Assembly: GCA_945643635.1 (NCBI GenBank)
Contig: CALZFC010000042.1
Span: 3,041,001 to 3,105,000, forward strand
Direction of reading: 5' to 3'
DNA: 64,000 bases
Source: Allodiplogaster sudhausi
Taxonomy: Eukaryota; Nematoda; Chromadorea; Rhabditida; Diplogasteridae
Positions within the stretch are counted from its first letter, which is position 1, and each line of letters starts with the position of its first letter. The notes below the pieces were generated by a model. It was not told the DNA's origin. It did not search any database and saw only the letters and a list, made by a program, of their open reading frames with translations. Positions 1 through 12,500 of the stretch are shown here, one piece after another. A program made the position numbers and the translations under genes.

Positions 1-216
1 GCGGCAGAACTACAATTGTCGAATGTCTCTTTCTCTCGACTCTCTCGATCTCTCATTCTCTCGTCTCTCTATCTCTCTTTCTCTCGCCTCTCTTCATCTC
101 TCTTTCTCTCGCCTCTCTCTATCTCTCTTTCTCTCGTCTCTCTCTATCTCGCTTGCTCTCTCTCTATTGCATTTGATACATTCTTTCTTACTTCATTAAA
201 TGATAATTCCACTGAC
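1..216. repeat. CT-rich microsatellite in ttn-1 intron
   Basis: The first ~175 bases are imperfect CTCT/TCTCTTTCTCTCG repeats on the plus strand. They lie downstream of the last visible ttn-1 exon and show no coding signal apart from low-complexity Ser/Leu readings. Confidence 0.8.
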
Positions 217-552
217 ATGAAACGTCTCTGAACGCTGACCGCGTGTTGAAAACTCAAGATTGATTGTCTCTGATCTTTTCTTCGCCTAAAATATTGTCGG
301 AGGAAATCATCACTTTAGGAAAGTTGTATGGGCATATTTCCCAGAGATTCGAGGTTACACCTCGAATGCAAAGAGACACTTCAATTGAGTACATTGAATG
401 ATGTGAGACCAAACCTTTCCGATTTGTAGGACAGCCGTAGCTTCTGCCGGTTGTTGGATAGATTCGTTAGGTAGCGCATCTAGTGGCGATGAATCCACGA
501 CAGCAACTTTTTGCTCCACAACTTGTTCAATAAACGGCTCCTCTTGGCCACT
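217..552 (-). CDS. ttn-1: last two ttn-1 exons visible in the window
   Basis: Exon 415-552 (46 codons) encodes an acidic linker, SGQEEPFIEQVVEQKVAVVD and onward, ending before GTTTGG. Exon 217-285 (23 codons) encodes a short basic-to-acidic segment starting AKKRSETINLEF and ending before GTCAGT. Both are phase 0 at each end. No domain is visible, and the gene continues beyond position 1. Confidence 0.65.
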
Positions 553-3500
553 CTCAAAATAAAGTGGTTTAAGTATTGTATTTCAAAGTGGTTGAAGTAT
601 TCACAGTATTGTCATGTGTTATACTGATGAATTCATTATTTTTATGAGCGCGACTGTACATGTACATACATATGTATGTATGTAAGTACAAACATACTTG
701 TAGACGGACTGAAAATCATTTCACATATGAGCTAACATGTAAACTATAAACTTCAGCCTTAATTTAAGAACATTCAGCCATCTGAAGCTCTAACCGTCTG
801 TTCGGATTGAAGCACAACTACGAGGTCGGCGTCGACCTCTTGGGTGGGTGTAGGGGGCTCTTCTGGTCCGTCAATGCGTATCTCGGGAAGATTGAGCAGC
901 GAGCTGGAGCGACCTCTCTCAGCCCTGTCGGGCTCACCAGCCAGGCTCACATCTCCGCTTTCTGGCAGGGAGATTGTAACCTCCGTCTCGCCGTCACTCT
1001 CTTGCATCCTCGGAGACTCCCCTCCGACGTCTGCTTAGAGGACATCCTTTATATTGCTTTTTTAACAACAGCTATTCATTTAATTTATCGATGCTGCTTG
1101 CCTAATGACTGAAAATGGGTAAATAATTAATGTAATTTGACACGCACCAATGACAGATATACGAGTGACGGGCATTGTGATGCCGTCCACAAGGACGGAG
1201 TACTCGCCAGAGTCTGCCAGCTCCACATTCGTGATTGTTAGACTGTGCTGCAGACCATCCTCCGAATCCGCCACTTGGAATCGATTCGATTCCTAATATA
1301 TTTTGTGTCTCGTCATGTATACATGGGTATGTATATGTATGTATGTACCTACCTATGTACATACATACATACCGTATTTTCTCTATTAGTGCCCCTGGGG
1401 GTACTATTTTTCAATACCCCTGCGAGAGGGGGGTACTATTAGAGGGGGAGGGTTCTATTAGAGGAAGGGATACTATTTTTCAATGTGATTGACTAAAAGT
1501 TTGATAACAACATTTTATTCACAAAAACGAAGAATTATAGCCCTTCTTCAATGAATCGTGACTGGAATATCAGTTTTGCCGTAGATTTTGAATGAATTTG
1601 CAATCAGTTCATTGGGAAGAGCATCCCATACCTCAAGTCTCAAGTATAGATTCCAGGTACGTCTCAATTAGACAATTAGGGGGGGGGCACTTTTGGAGGG
1701 GGGGGGGATTCTATTAGAGGGAGGGCTATTATTTTTCAATACCCTTGCGAGAGGGGGCACTATTAGAGGGGGGGGTTCTAATAGAGGGAGGGGCACTAAT
1801 AGAGGAAATACGGTATGTATGTGTGTTTGTATACTTACTCTGCAGTCTCCAAAAGTAAATATCGAACGAAATAAAAATAAAAGCGAGGATATATGTATAT
1901 GTGCATGAATATATGTAAACATGTCTTATTGCAACTACATACTTTCCGATTCTCATGCATAACTTTATCTTAAACAAACATTTTGCGCTTCCTGAGTGGA
2001 TGAGTGCTCCGGTGCGAGTGGAACGACAGGAACTCCATCCTGAGAAAGATTTCATCCTTAACTCTCTACAGTAAAGTTCCTCCAAAATGGCCGATATGTT
2101 CCAATCAGCGCGCAATAAATATCTCATTGCAGACACCTTGAACCATATTGAGTATATTTCTCTTGAAAAGTGAATGAAAATCCACATATACAACTATTGA
2201 TTTATTCAAAATATGAATTTGACAGAAGTAATATGATTGTGAAGTTTCTGTTTGGCGCGAGATCTAATCTTTGAGCCTCATTTTGGCTAACAAAACATGG
2301 ACACCGTACATTAAATTATTGTGTGCTGGATGCGGAAAAACAAGGGGATTCTAAAAAAAAAAGGTTTTTTCTACGGTTTCCTTGCTAACGAGCTACGACT
2401 AGCGTGCTGATTGGAACATTGCGCGCGCTGCGTTCCAAATCGGCCATTTTGGCGGTACATCGTTGTATCTCTCTCACACTCTTTTTTCCACTCTTTACTG
2501 AATCTCTCTTTCTCTCTCATTGGCAGTCCCGACCTTCTCCCAGATCGCCTTCTTCAGTTCTACGTCCGTCTCGCACGAAATCGTCGTTGATGCTCCAAGC
2601 GGAACGACAGTTTCCTCATCGGCCGGCAAGACAAGGTCGCCACCTTCAATTCGTTTTCCCGCTCGTTCAACAGTAGAAAAAATATTCACGTCGATCGATA
2701 GATACTGAGGTCAGCTGTCATGACTCCCCAAAACGATATCTTTTCAGACCACGGCTTATAGCTTTAAAAAAACTTATCTATTAATTATTTAAAGATGCTC
2801 CAAACTTTTTTTTTTATAATCAAGTGTATTTTCTCCATTTCAGACCAACCAAAAAGAAAAATCATCTAATTAAATTTTTCGGGCGTATTTATTCAGAGAT
2901 TTGAAATTTTTGGCCGTTTGTAATGCCGAAACAGAGTATGCCGAACAATATTTATGCGAACGAAAGATACGAATGCCGAAAATGTGCCTTCAAAATTCAA
3001 CAATAACATTAATAAAAACAACGTTAATTATGTGTTTAGGCATGCACGGACTCACACACTGAATATATCCTGTCTATGAAGTACTTCAACTCAATGGCTC
3101 GATATGCAAGTTTCAGTTCAGTGATTTTCATGTAAAACTTTTACTCAAGATGCTCTTTTAATACTTTATTATTTTAAACTTGAACAAAATCACCATCTTT
3201 TTTTTTGTTTGCAGTCTTTCAAAGCCTTTCGAAAGAAACAATGGTTGCAGATATGTAAATATAAAAATTTCAAATTTAATCATCTGGTTCCACAAGAACT
3301 CGAGCCACGTTTTTGTTAGTGGAGGGAATTGTTAGAAATGCGCTTGCGAGCCATGCCACGAATGGATGTTGTGAGATCGGAGACTGCCAGATGAGCCACG
3401 CGGAACTGGACACCTCCGATGCAGACCGAATAGACGGCCGAGTCTTCTGGCTGAGTGTCATGGATCACGAGATAGTGCTTGAGGCCATTAGTAACATGCT

Positions 3501-6500
3501 CAATCTTTGCCGTGTCAAAGAAGTCAATTGGCTGGTCGTCGCGGAGCCATCGAAGCTCACGCTGCTCTTCACTCGCTTCAAGCTCGCATGCAATAGTGGC
3601 AGTGCAGCCCGGAGGGACGAGGTACTCTTGCAGCTCGGCCGCGCCTTCTTCCTCTGACTCCTCTGTCCCGGAGGCCACGACTTGCACTTCTCGCTCCTCG
3701 ATTCGCTCTAAAGAGTACAAGGCATTCTCTGGACCACAACCTAGGATACAACTGACCTTCGACAACCAGTGTAATGGACGTCATCTGATCGTCGAGATAA
3801 GCGTAGAATGTGCCTTGATCAGAGAGATGGCACTCCTCGATCATCACTTTCTGTGTGCCATCGTCGTAGTTCTGAATGTGAATGCGTTGGTCAGCAACGA
3901 GTGGCCGACGCTCCTTGAACCAGACGACGAGGCGGCGGCCGTCGCTGATCCGCGCCGTCAACTCCGCCGGTTGCCCGTCCATCACAAAGAGAGTCTGCGG
4001 GGGACTCAGGAAACGAGCTCTTGCTGGATTGTTCATGCTCGATTCGTCGTCGTCGCCTTCTTCGATCACCAGGTATGTTACGGGAAACATTTCGTCGTTC
4101 ACTTTCAAGCTGTACAGTTCGCCATCGTCCATCTCAACATTAGAAATGACCAGGACCTCAAGAAGGTCATGGCTTATTCTGTCCACTCGTCCTGGCTGCT
4201 TATGCACGAGTTCTTTTCCGCGGTACCATTCGATAAGAGAATCCTTCGGTAGATAACTGTTCAGCTCGCAGGTAATGGTAGCTGTGTAGCCCAATTTGAT
4301 GGCATAGCTGGGAATGTTCAGAGACTGGCCGCTGTCCGTGCCCTGATGATCAGACAGTGAAGAGTGCATGGAGCGACGTTCTTCAGCATGCGATCGTTCT
4401 TCAGCATGCGACTCGCTGACGGTGACGTTGAAATGGATCGAGGAGCTGTCCCCAGAACGAATCATCGCGTCTGGAGAGGCAGCAGTAGCTGAGACGTTCA
4501 TCTCCACTTCCCCCCACGGAATCTCCTCGAGGGACGCGTCGATCATGTCGTGCATGCTGCGGGCAACAATTGAGATGTTGATCCCCGTTCGCCGTCTCGT
4601 CCGGTCCCCTCCTTCGTCAATCGAGCTCTCGTCGTCAAGATCGTGCGTTGAGCCCATTCCAGCCAAAGGGTTGCTGCTCGTGATGCTCAGCTGAGAAAGG
4701 CGATGATTGTGGTAGGGTGTGATTGGTGTAGGTGAGGGGGATGGTGGGCAAAGGCTCTGGAGTCCTTCAACGGCTGCCAAGTATGCACTGGGCTCCTCCA
4801 CTGGAACGCTCAGCGACGTCGAGTCGGCGATTTCATCATAAACGCTAATTATAAATCCAAGTGACTGAGGTTCTTGCACGATCACGACATCGAAGGTGTC
4901 TGTCTCCAACTCCACTCTTGCGCTCAAGCACTGCTTTGTTTCAGTTTCTATTACCGCGACTACTTTTCTTCTCGATGTTGGACGAGACAGGAATGCACTT
5001 ACGGATATGCTAGCCTGAGGATGCTGAAGAGACAGCGGAATGTCTGTTGCAACGCTCTCATCGCTCAGAATGTCAGTCTCTCGAATGCTGGGTGAGAGAA
5101 GATCGAAGAAGTAGTCACTCTGCGAATCGTCAGTGGCGTCCATCTGCGACAGAACGTGCTCGTCGACAACAACGTTCAGCGTTTCTTGCTCATCCTTAGA
5201 CAGAACCGTCGCTTGACTGTCATCCATTGTTCCAGATGTTGGCTGATCGCTTCTCTCAGTGATTGTCGGCAAGCGCAGAATAGGGAGTGGACCTCCTTCA
5301 TCTTCGCCTGCGCTTTCTTCGAATGGAAAGTTCCTGATTGATTCAATGTCTTGCATTGAAGTGTTATCGGGCTCAATCGCCGGTACCTTGAGCAGAGCGC
5401 CGTTATCGTCGGCAGCAGAAGCCGACTGTTGATGGACGTGAATATCAAGAATTACATTGGCTGCCACGGATGTCTCAATACTTGCCTCGCGGATGCTGCT
5501 GCAGTCCGAAATTTCCTTCGCGTGCTTTGGAGTAGGAACGAGTAGTGACGAATTTGAGGCTGACGGGCGGGAGAACACAGAGACTCCACCACGTAGCATG
5601 GCTGAGGTGTCAGTGTCCGTACCGTAATCGGATTCTTCGCAGATAAGCTGCACAGACTGTGCGTCTTCTAGAAGCACTATCCGCGTGCGAAGAGTCTCGC
5701 ACAGAGGCACCTCCACAGCAAGTGCTTCTTGCTCTCCATTCATTACAAATCCAATGGAAGTGCGCGTTGCTTCAATTGGCAGAATGGTCTTCTCCTCGTC
5801 ACCCACAGCGCCAGTTCGTAGGAAATCTTCAACGATGTTTGCAGCAGATCCCCTGATATCCTTCTGATGAATGCTGCATTCGACGTTAATCGACTCAGAA
5901 GTCTGAGTAAGTACATCGTCCATCTCTAGAGAGGGCTTCTGCTCATCCTGGTGCAGTACAAAAGCTGAATCAGTTGTTTCGATGGACGAGTAGATTTTCT
6001 CTTCAGCTAACTCACGCATAATCGCAGCAATCGCTTCTTTTTCTTCTCTTTCGGCCTCGTCAACCGAAGCCTCCATCTCGCGTTCCTTCTCTTTGTTCTT
6101 TACGTGTACAAAGCAGATGTCAGCAAGCTCTGCGAACCGAGAGTCGAGTTGTGTATTTTGGGATTCGCAACCTTTGTCTTCCGTTCGATCATCTGGTTCT
6201 AGTGTTTGCATACCGAGAGTAAGACGGCGCTGATCATTTCGTTTTGAACGTGGAGGCGCAACTGGAGGGTCGGCACTAGCTGTCCGCCTTTTCCGTGGAG
6301 GAGCAACTGGCGGTGTCACCTCACCAGCTAGGTCGGCGCTTTCCGCTACGCTTCCCGATCTCTCAGTGGTAAATATAGCACTCGATGTGAGTTGAGAAGA
6401 CGTAGAACAAAGCGCCACTTGAGCATCAGCCAGCTGGGGAGAGCGACAGAAATGGTATCGCACTTCTGTCAGCTTTTCATCAGATGCAGCAGGTGAAAAT

Positions 6501-9500
6501 CGAGTCTTCGACGACGATCGGCTGGAATTCTTCTTCTTTTTCGCAATGCTGATTATGTTGACGATGCTAGTGACGTGGGACTTGACCTTGTGCAGCACAG
6601 TCAGAACAGCCACGGCGCCGTACTTCGGCAGCGTCTTGGAGCAGAATAGTTTTATTGTGTTGATCTCATGATTGATTTGAACGAAGAGGTCGTGGAGTTC
6701 ACGTCTTCTGGCAGGAGTGACGCCGTGTGAGGAAGACAGGAGAGGTTTCTTATCAATGAGATCCATGCTCTCCGCCATTTCACTAGCCTCGTCAATCATA
6801 CTCTCCAAGGTGGTTAACTGTTCCTTGATGTTGGTGGTTAGCGGCGTAACTCGGAGGTATTCTTGACTGAGAGGGCGATTTTGCAAGAGTTTAATGTTCC
6901 CTGAGGCCATCCGTTCTACTTCGTCATCAACCATATCTGCCTCACCCTCGGCATTCTCATTTAATTGGTGCAAATCAATCTCTTCCAAGAATGAGTTCTC
7001 AATATCCGACAGTTTTCTGCGAAGCATCACGATTGGCTTCTTCAGTTGTTCAGCATCCTCCTCAGCGCTGATTCCAGGATTCAGAATCATTTCAGCGAGA
7101 GCAGTTCGCAACAGTTCCTCGCTCGCTTCAGCCTGGGCATCCGTAAGAGGGTGTGATTGTGCGATCCGATCTGATATTTCGATAATGGCTTCCTCAATCT
7201 GTCTCGCTTCTTCGTCAATAGCGATAGGCTGAACATGGGCAAACTCGCTGCTCAATAAACTTAGTTCGGCTTCGACTTGGTGCGCAATCCGTTCCACTTC
7301 CCTCATTCTGCCGGCGTGATGGAAATCATATTCCGCCACTAGAAAAGGGAAGAGCGAAAGGTTTGTCGCGTGCGGATCCGCTGATGTCGTTCCATCTTCA
7401 TAATTGACCTCACCAGGAAGTCTAAGAGTGATTGACTCTTTGGGGATCTTGAGTGAGCCAGAGGTGGGCAGGGCAGAACCTGGCACTCCATCTTCATGAG
7501 CGAGGAGCTCCACAAAGACGCTGGAATCTTGGGCGGTCTGGATCAAGTGAACGTCGAGCTTTGTGCTGTCAGAATCAGCTGTTTGTGATGGGGCATCCTG
7601 CTTTTCAATCCGCGATTCTGAAAGACCTTTCGTGGATCTTTCGTTGCACTCCGTCTGCTGCACGAAATCGGCCTTCTCATATTCCGTCTGCGAGAGAACA
7701 TCTCGGCGATCTGCATGATCCTGAGCATCCGGCCCTTCAAATGTTTCAGGTACACGAGCAAATGGAATAATCTTTTCGGCAGATTTGTTTTGAGTTACTT
7801 CCCGTATTTCCAATGGAGCGTCAAAGTCGAGCGTCGCTTCAACAACTTTACGAATGACATTCTCCTTTTTCGGACATTCAGGACTCGGTGATGAGCTCTT
7901 TCGCATCTCGCTTACAGATATTCCGATTTCTTGACCTCTAAATAAGAGCTTTTGAGGTAGGTCAATGAATCTGGGCTGTGGATATGGGTTTCCTTCAGCC
8001 TTTGCCTTATCCGACAAGCCAATGTAGACAGCTCGAGATTGCTTACCAGAGCAGACACCGAATACCGGGAAAACAACTTCACAGAAAGCAGACGATTCGT
8101 TTCCAAGTAGTTGCGATGTTATACTGCACATGGTTGAGCTTGCTTCAACTTTTGCTGACTGGCTGATGTGCAGATCAGATGATCTTGTCTCAGAAATTGC
8201 TTCAATTCTACCGATATTCTGTGCCACCTCTGCTTGTGACAACGACTCTCTCCTTTTTTCAACTTCCTCGATTGTTTTCCTTGTTTTTGGTAACACTGGT
8301 GGAGCGGCCTTTCCATTTGTTGGACTACTTGCGGTGATAGATGCGTTGACCGAAGCTTTTTGTTTCGTGACTCGAAGAGTGATCTTCGCTTGCCCGGTAT
8401 CGAAGTAGCGGTGAACGGTGTGCGTCTCTTTCAACGTTGCATTATAGATTTCCATCTTTGAGAGATCGAACTCGGAGGTTGATGTAATCATTCGCCCCCG
8501 AGTTGAATCAACCGATGCCCGGTCTGGCGACGAAGTTTTGTTCAATGCTTGAATGGCACAGTTATCGTCGTAGTCAGTCTCAGCGCCTCCCTCGAGTTCC
8601 TCGTCGTAGACGGAGGTCTTGCTCGGGGTATGATTGACAAAGCGACGAGCGCCGTCCTCATCGACAGCATTCATGCATGGCCGACTTGGTCGTAGAGTCG
8701 CGTACGGGTCTGCCATGTCCAGCAAGTGGACATCTTCTTCTTCGACTGCTAAAATAGTGATAAATGAAGAAGCAGCCGCGAAGTTCCGACCCGATTCTTA
8801 GATTCATTCCGTCTTTCATTCGATGCCACCTTCGATCACTACACAACTAGCACAGCATGCACAGACTCGAGCGGTTTAACACAAAACGCAAGGATAACAA
8901 AAGCAATGTCACTTCACGCAGCCTTTCGAAGGAGAGAGAGAGGGGAAGGATGGTACATAAAAGCAAGAGTAAACAACTTTTACTTTACTGCCCAGGAGGT
9001 TAGTGAAGAAGGAATGAAATGGAAAGCGAATGAACGGCACATTTTCGGCAATGCTTTATCCTTGCTAACGCTTTTAAGATACCTCTTTTGTAAGATAAAT
9101 TATTCTTAAGCAACATTGCATGATATTTGCATATTGCGCCTTTGGCATCCCTGGGATACAATTATCATCCCATAAAAAGTAAAGGAGAATTCTAAAGCAC
9201 TCGATCTGTGATGCTGTTTCTAGCTGCGAAGTATCGAAAGCAACAACTAATGAATGATCACATTCAACATTTCAAAATAAAGAAGAATCGTTCGGTAAAG
9301 TGTGTGAAATAAAAAGAGAAAGTGACTGACGATGGACGGCAAAGAAGCATTGAGTGCGTGCTCTGCCGGCGTCGTTGGCTGCCTCGCATGCGTACTCTCC
9401 TTCGTCCTCTTGCAGAACTTCATGGATGCGCAGCAGGCACACGCCGTCCTCGTACACAACTGTGTAGTCGCTGAAAGTTATTCCCCAATTTATTCAGCTT

Positions 9501-12500
9501 TCTCTTTGTGTAGTATTTATAATTCATAGGTCCTTGTCCTTGTCTTACTTTCCTCCTCGAATTGAATATACAGTCCCGCCCAGGCAGGATCTTGGTACCA
9601 AGGTCGCGTCGGACGATTCGGACGCTTCCAAATGCATCCTCGTTCATAACTATTGTTCTAGGAAAAACTAAAATATTTTAAATGATAAGTTAGGTTGCTT
9701 ATAGAGAGCGGGTGCTACTGTTAAAAAATCGATAATTTCTAATCATTTGATAAGGATTTATCAGTTTTTGCCTATAAAAAAATTTCATTTTTAATATTTT
9801 CAATGAAATTTTTCCTGTACCATTATTTTGTCTCTACTCATATCCACAAATAATCATATAAGAGATTTTATCATTGATAACGGAAATCGATAAAATAGAC
9901 CTTATCATTCATGTTCATATGATGAAAAGATTCGCCTTACGATTCTGAATCTAATTATGTAATCACTTTTCAATAGAAAGCGCCGGTTAACAACATATTT
10001 TTGATTGTGTTTACTATGCGTTCGTTTCTTCAGGATTCCCCATAGTTTCAGTCTTTGTCAAAACTTTTGGACGGTATGATGCTTCAAATCTAGGTTGCTG
10101 CGCTAGCATTGATACTTAGAAATGTAGCGCGCTCCCTTTTCGCCTTCGGTTTAATTACCCAAGTTTGAGTAGCGAAATAGCACAGGCAGAGAAAAAAACC
10201 GTGAGCGGGCCAAGCCACGCCCCTCTCGGTCTGAGAAGCCTCCCTGCCCTGTTCTTTCTGAAGAAAGTAATGCAAAGTACACACAATCAAAAATATGTTG
10301 TTAACCGGCACTTTCTGTTGAAAACTGATTACATAATTAGATTCAGAATCGTAAGGCGAATCTTTTCATCATATGAACATGAATGATAAGGTCTGTTTTA
10401 TCGATTTCCATTGTCAATGATGAAATCTCTTATATTATTATTTGTGGATATGAGTAGAGACAAAATAATGGTACAGGAAAAATTTCATTAAAAAATATAA
10501 AAAAATGAAATTTTTTATAAGCAAAAACTGATAAATCCTTATCAAATGATTAGAAATTATCGATTTTTTAATAGTTGCACCCGTTCTCTATAAGCAACCT
10601 AATGTATCATTTAAAATATTTTAGTTTTTTCTAGAACAATAGTTATGAACGAGGATGCACTTGGAAGCGTCCGAATCGTCCGACGCCAGTAAGGTATGGT
10701 GTCCCGACGTTTATTCAAAACACCTTTGGTGGAATAACATTTTCCTAGACGAACGTCACGTAAAATGTAATTTGACGAAGTGTCGTTTAACGGGAAAAAA
10801 AAGAAGAAAAAAAAAGAAATGTACCGATCGCTCTCGACGGGGTCTCCATCGACTGTCCATTGGACTTCAGGCATCGGCACTCCCTTCACTGTGCATTTGA
10901 AGACTGCTGGCTCCCCCACGCGGCCACTCATATTCGCCAAGGCTTTCATGAATTTCGGCATTTCAAAGCCAGTGCCAGAGGACGACTCCGACACCGAACA
11001 CATGGCAGACTACAAGAAAAGATGAGCAGTTTATCACATTTTGTCGAGCAAAGAAACTGCAGACTTCATCATTTCCAGAAGAGAATGAAGAAGTTCGCTC
11101 CACTGCTGCATTCACCGCCCCGCTGTCCACTGATTGTCCTTCCTGGAGGGGCGTGCTCAATGCAACCACGATTTCGACACTCTGCAACATGAAGAAGATC
11201 ATACCACAACCACAATCTGTTCTGCATGTGCAAGTACATGATGCACGCTTAACTTCTTCAAACTTTGAATGGACTTGCACATTCTCAACCTGATCAGGAC
11301 AGCTTGCTTCAACTTCCACGAATACAGCGACAACATTCTGCTCGCGATCCTCTGTACTTGCCTCTGACAACTGGCGACGGTGCTTAAATGAGGGCCAACT
11401 CTTATTAAAAGAAGGGCGTCTTAGGACGGCTATATACTACCTTTATCCAACGAGTTTCATTCTTGGAATGAAGACTTGGAAAGATGAGTTGTTTCACTGC
11501 TAAATCAGCGTCGTCCTGGACAGTGCTGTCGTATTCAATCACTAATTCTTGATGAGCGACGTCGCCAGTCCGAACCAATGAGACGGTCACATTAGACATC
11601 TTAAAGTATATATATATATGCATATAGTATGTATATGTGTATATATATACATATAGTATGTATATATGTATATATATATACATATATGTATATACATATA
11701 AGATAGAGTTGAATGGAACCTTGAGTTTATTGGCAGCGGATGCGAGTTGGATGAGTTGTGGAATGTGTCTGCGTGCCTCGTCGACCGTGGCGATCTGCTC
11801 GCCCTGGTCGGCCGGCCGCAGAATCTCCACGATGGTGTTCGTAGTCTCCGGCGCAGCGAATTCTTCCTCTTCCAGGCCGGCCGCACGACGTACCTTCATA
11901 GTTCAAGTTCACTCTCTCAGTAAAATATTCAACTTGTGTACTTCAGTAACCGCAAAAAAAGAACAAAAAACAATTTAAGTGCCTTTTCAAATATAAATAT
12001 GTATATACAAATAATAAATAATCTTGAGAATAATCAAATTTGCATTTCTTCGTGGTCTTTTGCCAACCTTCTTCAGACTCCACGTCATTGCATGAGAGAA
12101 GTTCTGAGACAGTCCTTCGAGAATAACGATGCGATGTTCCGCATTGGCATGCTTCGTGGAGGGAGAAGAGAGGAGTGTTCCAGCGCCCTCGTCGGCAGAA
12201 GTGGAAGGCTTCTGCAGAATGATCTCAAGGTCGATGTACTGGGTGGATGGCCCGGCCGGATCGTTGGTATGGAGAAGAAGCTCGACTTGTTCTGCTTCCA
12301 TCACAGTCACCACCTTCTCGAAATCACTGTTTCCTCTGCGAATCTAAAATCCAAGAGAGTGAAGAATAGAGAATAATAGGGAACAGAAAAGGGAAGAAGA
12401 GAATGAAGGACCTCGACTGTCGCTTCTTCCTCTGACTTCAGCCCCTCCTTCATTCCGAGCACAGTGCTCATGAGAGAGTTAACATTTTCCAGTGGAGACG

